Shown here one piece after another: positions 7,155-14,700 of a DNA stretch of 31,248 nt; position 1 is the stretch's first letter; the number at the start of each line of letters is the position of its first letter. The DNA is from Spirochaetia bacterium. GTDB taxonomy: Bacteria > Spirochaetota > Spirochaetia > Treponematales > Breznakiellaceae. The DNA lies in the NCBI GenBank assembly GCA_025997795.1, contig BNVB01000024.1:1-31248 (forward strand), given 5' to 3'. Below the pieces are notes generated by a model. It was given only the letters and a program-made list of their open reading frames with translations, did no database searches and was not told where the DNA came from. Both the position numbers and the translations under genes were made by a program.

Positions 7155-7439
7155 ATGGCAATAAACCTAAAAAATGACATAAAACCGATTTCATATATTA
7201 AAACAAATGCCGCTGAAATGATGAAATATGTGAACGACAGGAAAAATCCTATCGTTATTACTCAAAATGGTGAAGCACGGGCGGTTTTGGTTGATATAGA
7301 AACATATCAGGAAACCCAAGATGCTTTTGCGCTTTTGAGCCTTATAAAAATTGCGGAAAGGGATGTACAAGAAGGGAATACAGAATCGGCAAAAAAGGTT
7401 TTTGCTGAATTAAGGAAGGATATTACCAAACATGGCTGA
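7155..7439 (+). CDS. Phd/YefM-family type II antitoxin
   Basis: A 94-residue antitoxin and autorepressor. It opens with KPISYIKTNAAEMMKYV and continues NPIVITQNGEARAVLVDIETYQ, the classic Phd/YefM N-terminal fold that binds DNA. The C-terminal helical tail (IAERDVQEGNTESAKKVFAE) would wrap the toxin. It has a strong ribosome-binding site (GAGGAGG) and its own promoter, and overlaps the toxin gene by eight bases, the usual arrangement for an antitoxin-first operon. Family assignment is firm from the motifs; the toxin partner is the next gene. Confidence 0.9.
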   Translation: MAINLKNDIKPISYIKTNAAEMMKYVNDRKNPIVITQNGEARAVLVDIETYQETQDAFALLSLIKIAERDVQEGNTESAKKVFAELRKDITKHG

Positions 7440-7785
7440 TGAAATAGAGCACTATGTTGTTACTATTACAACAAACGCAAAAAAAGATTTGCGAGAAATA
7501 ATAGCTTACATTGCCCAAGATAATCCGACGCACCTACTGTGTGCGCAGACGGCTATAAAAATTTTGGAAAAAATAGAATCAAGGATAAATGCATTGGATC
7601 ATCTTCCATATAGGGGAGGATATGTTCCAGAGTTATTGAAAAAAAACATAAAAGGATATAGGCAATTACTTGAGCCGCCCTGGAGAATAATATATAAAAT
7701 TGATAAAAATATTGTGAATGTGTTATTGATAATAGATTCAAGAAGAAATACACAAGATATCCTAATAGAAAAATTGTTAAAATGA
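7432..7785 (+). CDS. ParE/RelE-superfamily toxin
   Basis: A 117-residue partner of the Phd-type antitoxin. ParE/RelE-fold features are VTITTNAKKDLREIIAYIA (strand plus long helix), NALDHLPYRGGYVPELL, YRQLLEPPWRIIYKIDKN and VNVLLIIDSRRNTQDI. The R..Y.I.Y and I.DSRR endings are closer to ParE (gyrase poison) than to RelE (mRNA cleaving). The target is not provable from sequence. It starts inside the antitoxin gene (ATGGCTGA). It is visibly more A+T-rich than the purine genes, which fits horizontal acquisition. Confidence 0.88.
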   Translation: MADEIEHYVVTITTNAKKDLREIIAYIAQDNPTHLLCAQTAIKILEKIESRINALDHLPYRGGYVPELLKKNIKGYRQLLEPPWRIIYKIDKNIVNVLLIIDSRRNTQDILIEKLLK

Positions 7786-8021
7786 GGCTCCCCGCCCTGA
7801 AGCTCCCCTGCGCAGCAGGTTCTTGGGTATTCGACCCCCCGGCGAATAAAACAGAAACTTATTAATGAGTACAGGTCCGCACATCGCTGCGGGATCGCGG
7901 GCTTTAACCCTAAAATTTCCAAATTTCCCTAAAAATTCCCAAAAATTCCCCTCCGCATACAAGCACCACGCAGTGTATTGCCCTAAATAGTGTAAACCCC
8001 GCCTATATATGGAGGAAAACT
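7786..8021. other. Intergenic region between the toxin and Rpn genes, with four phased A-tracts
   Basis: No gene is seen in these 236 bases. A short hairpin CCTGC-GCA-GCAGG is near 7807-7819. At 7911-7950 there are four consecutive 10-bp units, TAAAATTTCC, AAATTTCCCT, AAAAATTCCC, AAAAATTCCC, so A-tracts recur at one helical turn and the DNA should be intrinsically curved. GGAGGAAA at 8012-8019 is the ribosome-binding site of the next gene. TATATA near 8006-8011 could be its -10, but no good -35 is seen. Confidence 0.6.
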
Positions 8022-8963
8022 ATGGCGAACATTAAATCACACGACCCGATCATTGATCCCTGCTGGGACCCGGTATTCAAAAGTATTTTTACCAGGAATA
8101 CTGTCCCCTCAGAAATAGCCCGGAAAAAACTGCTCTCGGCTATTCTGGAAGAACCGGTAAAAGAAATAAGCATCAGCGCCAATGAACCGCCGGTTTCCCG
8201 GCTGGACCAGCGGCAGATACGCTACGATATCCAGTGTCTTTTTAACTCCGGCGAACGGGCAGATATTGAGATGACCCTCTACCCGCACAAATGGGAAGTC
8301 TTCCGGATGGAGTACTATTTAAGCCGGCTCTTTGCTAATCAGGAAATCCGGGAAGAAAAGGGTTCGTATAAAACCCTCAAACGAAGCTACCAGATTTCCC
8401 TTCTGGCACGGGGCAGGCTGTTTGAGGATAGCCGTTTTGATCACCGCTTTATCTACTACGACCCGGAGAATAAAATACCCTTCGGTGGACTAACAGCAAT
8501 AATCACGTTAGAATTAGAGAAATTGGCGGTAACAGCGGAAAAAGCAGTTTCTGCCATGAGCGAAAAAGAACGCTGGGCCGTATTTTTTAAGTATTACAAC
8601 GATACGGAAAAACAGCCCCTGATACAAGAGATAACCCGCGAAGAGGAGGGCATAGCAATGGCGGCAAATGTAATCAGCGGATTTACTGCGGCAGAAGTGG
8701 CCTTTTTCCACGAGATGAGTGTGGAAAAGTACGAACTGGATATGCGGGCCCACGCGCAGGAAGCAGAGGAAATAGGCGAAGCCAGGGGTGAGGCAAGGGG
8801 CTGGGAGAAGGGCCGCGTGGAGGGCCGGGCAGAAGGCCTTGCGGAAGGTGAAGCAAGGGGACGCGTGGAAGGCGAGGCAAGAGAACGGACCAGGATACTG
8901 GATATGCTCAAAAGCGGCAAATCCCCGGAAGAAATACTCACCAGTTACGATAAACAGCAATAA
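8022..8963 (+). CDS. Rpn-family PD-(D/E)XK nuclease / putative transposase-like protein
   Basis: A 313-residue member of the RpnA / TIGR01784 group, often annotated 'PD-(D/E)XK nuclease family transposase'. The family start is SHDPIIDPCWDPVFKSIFT. The nuclease core is at about residues 65-110: RYDIQCLFNSGERADIEMTL, with Asp and the Glu of IEM as likely metal ligands, then FRMEYYLSRLF. YKTLKRSYQISLL follows. The C-terminus from about 245 is a long charged stretch of EARGEARG/RAEGLAEGEARG repeats, typical of these proteins. Family members promote RecA-independent recombination in E. coli. No terminal inverted repeats or target duplication were seen, so this is not a demonstrated insertion sequence. 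A decayed copy of codons 158-175 follows its stop. Confidence 0.85.
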   Translation: MANIKSHDPIIDPCWDPVFKSIFTRNTVPSEIARKKLLSAILEEPVKEISISANEPPVSRLDQRQIRYDIQCLFNSGERADIEMTLYPHKWEVFRMEYYLSRLFANQEIREEKGSYKTLKRSYQISLLARGRLFEDSRFDHRFIYYDPENKIPFGGLTAIITLELEKLAVTAEKAVSAMSEKERWAVFFKYYNDTEKQPLIQEITREEEGIAMAANVISGFTAAEVAFFHEMSVEKYELDMRAHAQEAEEIGEARGEARGWEKGRVEGRAEGLAEGEARGRVEGEARERTRILDMLKSGKSPEEILTSYDKQQ

Positions 8964-9006
8964 TCACGTTAGAATTGGAAAAAGCTGGAGGTAACAGCGG
9001 AAAAAG
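8954..9006 (+). repeat. Degenerate duplicate of an internal segment of the Rpn gene (original at 8493-8544)
   Basis: This 53-base stretch matches 8493-8544 inside the gene: both begin ACAGCAATAATCACGTTAGA and end GGTAACAGCGGAAAAAG, with a few substitutions and a one-base insertion. In the downstream copy the same reading (LTAIITLELEK) is out of frame with the real gene, and it supplies the gene's TAA stop. It looks like the scar of recombination between Rpn paralogues, or a relic of a second copy. Confidence 0.75.
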
Positions 9007-9085
9007 ACACTATTTGTCAGGGGATGTAAGAATATGCTAGTAAACGTGATTAAACAGCAAAAAATCACATTATGGTTTGAGAGGA

Positions 9086-9114
9086 TTGCAAATTTCGCTG
9101 TTATCTACTATAGT
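9086..9114 (+). promoter_or_regulatory. glyQS promoter
   Basis: TTGCAA (9086-9091), 17 bases, TATAGT (9109-9114). The leader of about 25 bases contains AAAGGAG (9131-9137), nine bases before the ATG at 9146. The leader is too short for a T-box riboswitch. Confidence 0.65.
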
Positions 9115-9145
9115 AACCAGAATCATCCAGAAAGGAGCTCTTTTT

Positions 9146-10525
9146 ATGGCCGACGAAACAACTGAATACCAGGGTAAGGCAACTATGGAAAAAATCACCT
9201 CCCTTGCCAAACGCCGGGGGTTTGTTTTCCAATCATCGGAAATTTACGGCGGCCAGAACGGCGCCTGGGACTATGGGCCCCTGGGGATAGAACTCAAAAA
9301 CCGCATTGCCCGGTTCTGGTGGAAAGAAATGACCCAGCTCCACGACAACATTGTGGGCCTGGACGCGGCAATCCTGATGCATCCCCGGACCTGGGAAGCA
9401 TCCGGCCATGTGGAAAATTTTACCGACCCCCTGGTGGACTGCAAAAAATGCAAGAGCCGCTTCCGGGCGGATATGATCCCGGAAGAAAACCTGGCCAAAA
9501 AAATCTGCCCCGACTGCGGCGGGGAACTTACCGATACCCGGAAATTCAACCTCATGTTCAAGACCCACATCGGCCCCATGGAAGACAGCTCCAACATCAT
9601 CTACCTCCGGCCCGAAACCGCCCAGGGAATTTATGTAAACTATAAAAACATCATCCAAAGCAACCGGATGAAAATTCCCTTTGGCATTGCCCAGATAGGC
9701 AAAGCGTTCCGCAACGAAATTGTTACCAAGAATTTTATTTTCCGCACCTGCGAATTTGAGCAGATGGAAATGCAGTATTTTGTAAAACCAGAGAGCGATG
9801 TGGAATGGTTTAACGAATGGAAAAAACGGCGCTGGGCCTACTACGAAAAACTCGGGGTTAAGATGGATCACCTGCGCTGGCACCAGCATGGCCCGGATGA
9901 ACTGGCCCACTATGCCAAGGATGCCTACGACATCCAGTACCTTTTCCCCATGGGCTGGCGGGAACTGGAGGGTGTCCACAACCGCACCAACTACGACCTT
10001 ACCCGGCATACCGAATATTCCGGCAAGGACCTCCAGTACATCGATCAGGACAACAACAACGACAGGTACATTCCCTATATCATCGAAACGTCTGCGGGCC
10101 TTACCAGAACCCTTTTGATGATCCTCTGCGATGCCTATGACGAAGAAAAAGTTTCCGAAAAAGGCGGGGACGGCGGGCAGGAGGATATCCGGACGGTATT
10201 GCGCTTCCATCCAAGTGTGGCGCCGCTTACCGTTGCCCTGCTTCCCTTAATGAAAAAGGACGGACTGGCGGAACTGGCCCAGGATATACGGACTGAACTA
10301 AAAGAGGATTTTACCACCGATTACGATCAGGCCGGAGCCATAGGCCGCCGCTACCGCCGCCAGGACGAAGCGGGCACCCCTTTCTGCGTTACCGTGGATT
10401 ACCAGTCCAAGGAAGACGGCACGGTAACCCTCCGTTACCGGGATTCCATGGAGCAGATACGCCTGCCCCGTGCGGCTTTGGCGGAAAAAATACGGCAGGA
10501 GATCAAGAACTACAAACGGACATAA
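9146..10525 (+). CDS. glyQS: Glycyl-tRNA synthetase, dimeric class II type
   Basis: Charges tRNA-Gly with glycine in the cytosol. The 459-residue length and single chain identify the eukaryote/Gram-positive-like alpha2 enzyme rather than the two-subunit type. Motifs are TSLAKRRGFVFQSSEIYGG, GAWDYGPLGIELKNRI, a zinc-knuckle-like pair (CKKCK and CPDCGG), RPETAQGIYVNYKN, motif 2 around FRNEIVTKNFIFRTCEFEQM, and motif 3 around ETSAGLTRTLLMILCDAY. The C-terminal anticodon-binding domain begins near LHPSVAPLTVALLPLMKK (here RFHPSVAPLTVA). An in-frame start 23 codons upstream was rejected because AAAGGAG precedes the ATG at 9146 and the promoter lies in between. It is monocistronic and convergent with the beta-glucosidase gene, 21 bases apart. 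Confidence 0.97.
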   Translation: MADETTEYQGKATMEKITSLAKRRGFVFQSSEIYGGQNGAWDYGPLGIELKNRIARFWWKEMTQLHDNIVGLDAAILMHPRTWEASGHVENFTDPLVDCKKCKSRFRADMIPEENLAKKICPDCGGELTDTRKFNLMFKTHIGPMEDSSNIIYLRPETAQGIYVNYKNIIQSNRMKIPFGIAQIGKAFRNEIVTKNFIFRTCEFEQMEMQYFVKPESDVEWFNEWKKRRWAYYEKLGVKMDHLRWHQHGPDELAHYAKDAYDIQYLFPMGWRELEGVHNRTNYDLTRHTEYSGKDLQYIDQDNNNDRYIPYIIETSAGLTRTLLMILCDAYDEEKVSEKGGDGGQEDIRTVLRFHPSVAPLTVALLPLMKKDGLAELAQDIRTELKEDFTTDYDQAGAIGRRYRRQDEAGTPFCVTVDYQSKEDGTVTLRYRDSMEQIRLPRAALAEKIRQEIKNYKRT

Positions 10526-10546
10526 GTTTGTTACCGTTCCGCTATC

Positions 10547-11890
10547 TTATAGATCTGCGCCGTTGGTTTTGATCATATCCCTGTACCACCAGGCGGAATC
10601 TTTTACAATCCGCTTTTGGGTTTTAAAGTCACAGTACACCATGCCAAAACGGTCGGTATACCCCTTGGCCCATTCAAAGTTGTCCGTCAGGCACCAGTGA
10701 AAATAACCCCGGATGTCTACGCCGTCACTGGCGGCTTTTTTAAGACAGCGGAGATAACGGTGAAGAAAATCGATCCGGGCAGGATCGTGGACCTTGCCGT
10801 CCAGTGAAACGACATCGGCCGAGGAGAGACCGTTTTCGGTAATATAGAGGGGCATCCGGTAACGTTCGGCAAGGAACACCGGCCCCCAGTAAAGCGCCTC
10901 CGGGGTAACGGGCCATTTGGCAGCAGTAAAGGCATAACCTGTTTCCCGCTTAAGGTACTCATAACCCCCTCTGCCGTCGGCTTTTACCGGACAGCCGTTG
11001 TAAATGTTTTGGCCAAGAAAATCCAGCGGGGCGCTGATAATCTTCATATCATCACTGCCAATTTTTGGCATATACTGTTCATATTTCTCCAAAAGTTCGC
11101 CGGGGTATTTGCCAAGAAATACCGGATCGCTCCAAAGGGACACGGACCAGGTAAGCCAATCCTCCACGGCAAAGTAAGCTTTGCGGGCCGCTTCACGGTC
11201 TTCGCTGCTCTCTGTGGCGGGATAGTGGGCGCTGCCTGTGGGGGCATAACCAACTTTGGTGGAAGGCGAAAGAGCGCGCAGGGTCTGGACCGCAAGGCCG
11301 TGGGCCAGAAGGGCATGATGGGTCATAAGCAGTACATCCCAAAGGGGGGTAGTGAATCCCCGGAGCATGTTCGGTATGATCGCAGGAAAGCCCGATAAAA
11401 CACTGCGGCTCGTTAAAGGTAAACACAAAGGGAAGTTTTCCTCCCAACCGTTTTGCCACGGCCTCCACATAACGGAGGAACCACCGGGGGCTTTCGGGAT
11501 TCATCCAGCCGCCTTTGCGGAACAATTCGTAGGGATAATCCCAATTGGAACAAAGTGGCATAGGGAGTAATACCCGCCTCGCCTAAACCGTCAATAAGAG
11601 CCTCGTAAAAGTCGAGGCCCTTTTCGTTTACCGGCCCGTCCCCGCTGGGGATTACCCGGGGCCAGGCGATGGAAAAACGGTAGGCCTTGAGGCCCAGATC
11701 CTTCATAATGGCGATGTCTTCTTTGTAACGGTGGTAGTGATCGCAGGCGGTATCTCCGCTGGAGCCGTCAAGGATACGTCCCGGCTCTTTGCAGAACATA
11801 TCCCAAACACTGGCGCCCCGGCCATCGCCGCCGCGGCAATTCCCGCCCAGGCTGCGGGTACGGAAAACAAAGTTACGGTGGTGATGGGGA
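10547..11890 (-). pseudogene. GH1 family beta-glucosidase / 6-phospho-beta-glucosidase, broken by frameshifts
   Basis: Reading the - strand, family-1 glycosidase motifs appear in order but in three frames. Frame one (to about 11545) has GASVWDMFCKEPG, CDHYHRYKEDIAIMKDLGLK, YRFSIAWPRVIPSGDGPVNE and ITPYATLF. Frame two (about 11545-11349) has WDYPYELFRKGGW and FVFTFNEPQCFIG with the acid/base Glu. Frame three (to 10547) has DVLLMTHHALLAHG, MPLYITENGL with the nucleophile Glu, and WCLTDNFEWAKGY. Each switch is repaired by removing one base: an extra A/T near 11543-11546 (giving TLFHWDYPYEL) and one G of the six-G run at 11344-11349 (giving HYPLWDVLL). The N-terminal strand (FxFGTATAxxQxEG) is also not readable and no start codon is evident. 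The repaired length of about 447 residues is normal. It is either a young pseudogene or sequencing error. Confidence 0.88.
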
Positions 11891-11891
11891 A

Positions 11892-12257
11892 TTAAAGTTT
11901 CTTAAGCGCCTTCATATGGGAAAGCGGATTAGAGGTAACCACTTCGGATAAACTGGAAAGGCCGGCCAGTACAAGTTCATTGTCTTTTTCTTTAATTCCC
12001 TTGTCGATGATCTTAAAAAATTTTTTGGTTACTTCGTTCCGTTCGGTAAAGACTGCGGCAAAAAGTTTTTCATAAAAATCGTATTTCCTGGTAATTTCTG
12101 CCAGGACAATTTCTTTAACCGCTTCTACCTTTGCCCGGTCCCGGCGGGTTAATTCGGCTTCCTTGTATTCCGCCAAGAGGTCCAGGGCCCGTTCCGCTTC
12201 GTGGAACGGTATGGCATCGGGCAGATGGGTCTGTAATTCTTCCATAATTCCCTGCAT
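11892..12257 (-). CDS. Hypothetical protein, helical, second of a coupled pair
   Basis: I do not recognise this protein (121 residues from ATG 12257). It is charged and predominantly helical by eye: EAERALDLLAEYKEAELTRR, then KVEAVKEIVLAEITRKYDFY and VTKKFFKIIDKGIKEKDNEL, ending NPLSHMKALKKL. No signal peptide, membrane segment or cysteine motif is visible. The start at 12257 lies one base after the stop of the preceding gene, so the two are probably co-translated; an ATG four codons later is an alternative. The broken beta-glucosidase follows directly, its readable frame beginning right at this stop. Confidence 0.7.
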   Translation of the reverse strand: MQGIMEELQTHLPDAIPFHEAERALDLLAEYKEAELTRRDRAKVEAVKEIVLAEITRKYDFYEKLFAAVFTERNEVTKKFFKIIDKGIKEKDNELVLAGLSSLSEVVTSNPLSHMKALKKL

Positions 12258-12258
12258 C

Positions 12259-12873
12259 CTAAAAGACCGGGGCTTCTGCCATCTTAAAAACAAAACCCGC
12301 GGCCATGCCCAGATCCCGCAGCCGGGACATATCCTGCCAGGAAAAATACGAACGGCCTAAAAGCCGCCGTATTTTTCGCCGTAGCCGGGAAAAAACCCCA
12401 AAGGGAAAAAGAGCGCGGCAGGCGCTTTTGTACTGATACTCAAAAGCTGTAAGGGCCTTGCCAATGGCCCCGGACAATTCTTCCGCCCGTTTTTGGATAA
12501 GACCAAAGGTGACACTATTTTTCCGTATTGTATGTATCCGGCCAAGCGCCCGTGCAGGACCGGGAACAACGGCGGTTTTTTCCAGCACGGGAAATGTATA
12601 AGAGGCAGCGGGAAACCGCGTTATCGAATGGCGGCGTATTTCTTCCAGCGTAGGACTTCCCGTTAGGAAACGGCTGTTGATCGTTTCCTGCTGTTTCCAG
12701 GTAAGATACTTGAAAAGTTCTTCCGTCTTTTTTAACTGCAAGAAAGCGCTGTTTCTTGCCGTCTCAAGATCTTCCAGGGCTTTGGCCGTCTCTTTGCGTT
12801 TTATTTCATGAGACTGCTCCAGATCCTTAAGATCGGCCAGAAGCCGTTCATTTTTTAGTGTGATAAAGCCCAT
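12259..12873 (-). CDS. Hypothetical protein with N-terminal coiled coil
   Basis: Unrecognised 204-residue protein. The first 65 residues look like a coiled coil (LLADLKDLEQSHEIKRKETA, then KALEDLETARNSAFLQLKKT). A non-charged middle with several prolines follows, then a very basic helix (FSRLRRKIRRLLGR) and a hydrophobic C-terminal stretch (DLGMAAGFVFKM). No signal peptide. It has no good ribosome-binding site before the ATG. It lies 78 bases after ilvB, behind a probable terminator, and one base before the next hypothetical gene, so those two form their own unit. A membrane- or nucleic-acid-associated role is conceivable from the basic helix, but nothing identifies it. Confidence 0.7.
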   Translation of the reverse strand: MGFITLKNERLLADLKDLEQSHEIKRKETAKALEDLETARNSAFLQLKKTEELFKYLTWKQQETINSRFLTGSPTLEEIRRHSITRFPAASYTFPVLEKTAVVPGPARALGRIHTIRKNSVTFGLIQKRAEELSGAIGKALTAFEYQYKSACRALFPFGVFSRLRRKIRRLLGRSYFSWQDMSRLRDLGMAAGFVFKMAEAPVF

Positions 12874-12896
12874 GGAAAGAGTGTTGCATAAACGTA

Positions 12897-12932
12897 CAAA
12901 AAGAGCAACAGGTCTGTTGACACAGGCTGTTG
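12897..12932 (-). terminator. Possible terminator after ilvB (hairpin plus T-run)
   Basis: On the - strand CAACAG (12932-12927) can pair with CTGTTG (12911-12906), or a nearer CAACAG (12919-12914) can pair with the same arm. CTCTTTTTG follows at once. The stem is short and only half G+C, so termination may be weak. The inner arms also form a near-perfect palindrome (CAACAG-GT-CTGTTG on the + strand) that could be an operator for the downstream gene pair. Confidence 0.4.
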
Positions 12933-12951
12933 AATACGGGCCATTGATGTC

Positions 12952-14697
12952 TTATACAATCTGTTCATTCACGGGCCGTCCGCCGGGTACCATGGGAAGG
13001 ACCAGTTCGTCTTCGCCGATGACCGCCTCAATAAAGACCGCCTTGCCGCCGCTTATTTCTTTCTGAGCGCCATCCAGAGCAGCGGTGAATTCCTCCTTCG
13101 TTTTGGCATGGAAAGCGCGGATACCGTAGGCGGTAACAAGGGTGCAAAAGTCGGGGCTGGGAGCCAGGGTGGTTTCGGAAAAATTCCCCCCGCAAAAAAC
13201 CCGCTGCCATTGGCGGACCATCCCCAGGGAACCGTTGTTAATAAGAACGATCAACAGGGGGATTTGGTAACGGCAGAGGGCTGCCAGTTCGCCGTTATTC
13301 ATTCTAAAGGAACCGTCGCCGGTAAAAAGAACCACCGTCCGGTCCGGGTTGGCAAGCTTGGCTCCCAAAGCCGCGCCAAGGCCAAAACCCATGGCCCCCA
13401 ATCCGCCGGAACTCAGGAAGGACCGGGGTTTATCAAGCGGATAATACTGGGCCGCCCAAATTTGATGCTGCCCCACATCGGTTGCCACCAGAACGTTGGA
13501 ACCCCGGTTTCCACTAAAGTTGGAACTCATGCGTTTTGCCGTTTCTTCGATAATAAACTGCGGATTAAGATTTTTTCCGGCTTTACGGTTTAATTTCTTT
13601 TTTGATTGCGCTTTTAATTTTTCAATTTCCCCGTTCCAGCCGTCTTCTCTGGAGCGGGGAAGTTTTTTTAAAATCGCCTCCAGGATGATCGTAACATCCC
13701 CCACTACAGAAAAATCGGCGCTCCGGTTTTTGTTGATCTCCGCCGGGTCTATATCAATGTGGAGGATCTTTGCATGTTTGGCAAACTGATCTGGCCTGCT
13801 GGTAACCCGGTCGGAAAAGCGTGCTCCGGCAGCAATGAGCAGATCCGCCTTTTGCACCGCCCTGTTGGAAACGGTGGTTCCATGCATGCCGATAAGTCCG
13901 GTATAAAGGGGAAAATCCCTGGGTACAACACCGGTCCCCATAAGACTTAGGGCCACCGGCGCATGAAGGACCTTCGCAAGAGCAATCAATTCCCTGGAAG
14001 CGCCGGAACAATTTACCCCGCCGCCGGCATAGATCATTGGCCGTTTTGCTTCGCGGATAAGTTCCACCGCCCGGTTAATGTCCGCGCCGCTAAAGGTAAT
14101 TCGCCCTGCCCGTTCGGAAAGCCGCCGGGCTCGGGAACCCAATACGCTGCCGTCTTCCCAGGCGGCGGCTCCGGCGGGCTTCCACCCGGTTTTTGCGGCG
14201 CTTATATCTGCGGGAATATCGATCAACACCGGGCCGGGCCGGCCGCCCCGGGCAACAATAAAGGCTTCCCGCACCACTTCTGCCAGTTCCCGTACATCTT
14301 TAACAATCCAGTTATGCTTTACCACCGGCATGGTGATCCCCGCTATGTCCGTTTCCTGGAAACTGTCCTTACCCAGAAGATGGAGGGGCACGTTGCCCGT
14401 TACCGCTACCAGCGGCGTTGAATCCATATAAGCCGCAGTTATGCCGGTAACCAGGTTTGTCGCCCCCGGGCCGGAAGTGGCAATACACACCCCCACCCTG
14501 CCGGAAGACCGGGCATAACCGTCCGCCGCATGGGCCGCATGTTGTTCATGGCTTACCAGAATGTGCCGTATCCTGTCCCGGCACTTAAAGAGTTCATCGT
14601 ATATATGAAGTACATAACCTCCGGGAATACCAAAGACCGTGTCCACCCCTTCTTCGATAAGGGACTCCACCAGGATTCTGGCGCCGGAATAAATCAT
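12952..14697 (-). CDS. ilvB: Acetolactate synthase, large (catalytic) subunit
   Basis: ThDP-dependent enzyme of branched-chain amino-acid synthesis: pyruvate plus pyruvate or 2-oxobutyrate gives acetolactate or acetohydroxybutyrate. The 581 residues show the usual three domains. The N-terminal PYR domain has VFGIPGGYVLHIYDEL, the activating Glu in VSHEQHAAHAADGYAR, and ATSGPGATNLVTGI. The central FAD/nucleotide domain has PMIYAGGGVNCSGA and AGARFSDRVTSRP. The C-terminal PP domain has the ThDP-Mg motif GDGSFRMNNGELAA with INNGSLGMVRQWQ. It starts three bases after the cimA stop, with AGGAGCGG inside cimA as its ribosome-binding site. No small regulatory subunit (ilvN) or ilvC/ilvD is adjacent, so these must lie elsewhere. 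A catabolic AlsS-type role is unlikely given the cimA partner. Confidence 0.92.
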   Translation of the reverse strand: MIYSGARILVESLIEEGVDTVFGIPGGYVLHIYDELFKCRDRIRHILVSHEQHAAHAADGYARSSGRVGVCIATSGPGATNLVTGITAAYMDSTPLVAVTGNVPLHLLGKDSFQETDIAGITMPVVKHNWIVKDVRELAEVVREAFIVARGGRPGPVLIDIPADISAAKTGWKPAGAAAWEDGSVLGSRARRLSERAGRITFSGADINRAVELIREAKRPMIYAGGGVNCSGASRELIALAKVLHAPVALSLMGTGVVPRDFPLYTGLIGMHGTTVSNRAVQKADLLIAAGARFSDRVTSRPDQFAKHAKILHIDIDPAEINKNRSADFSVVGDVTIILEAILKKLPRSREDGWNGEIEKLKAQSKKKLNRKAGKNLNPQFIIEETAKRMSSNFSGNRGSNVLVATDVGQHQIWAAQYYPLDKPRSFLSSGGLGAMGFGLGAALGAKLANPDRTVVLFTGDGSFRMNNGELAALCRYQIPLLIVLINNGSLGMVRQWQRVFCGGNFSETTLAPSPDFCTLVTAYGIRAFHAKTKEEFTAALDGAQKEISGGKAVFIEAVIGEDELVLPMVPGGRPVNEQIV

Positions 14698-14700
14698 GGT

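Noticed and set aside
7911..7950. A CRISPR-like array
   Set aside because: The units are 10 bp and contiguous without spacers, and no cas genes are present; phased A-tracts explain them.
8022..8963. An insertion sequence around the Rpn gene
   Set aside because: No terminal inverted repeats or target-site duplication were seen, and Rpn proteins are not established cut-and-paste transposases despite the common annotation.
9009..9145. A T-box riboswitch upstream of glyQS
   Set aside because: The predicted leader between the promoter and the ATG is only about 25 bases, far too short, and no T-box core sequence is present.
9233..10210. A 325-codon open frame on the - strand opposite glyQS
   Set aside because: Antisense to glycyl-tRNA synthetase, whose motifs are unambiguous; the shadow has unusual composition and no ribosome-binding site.
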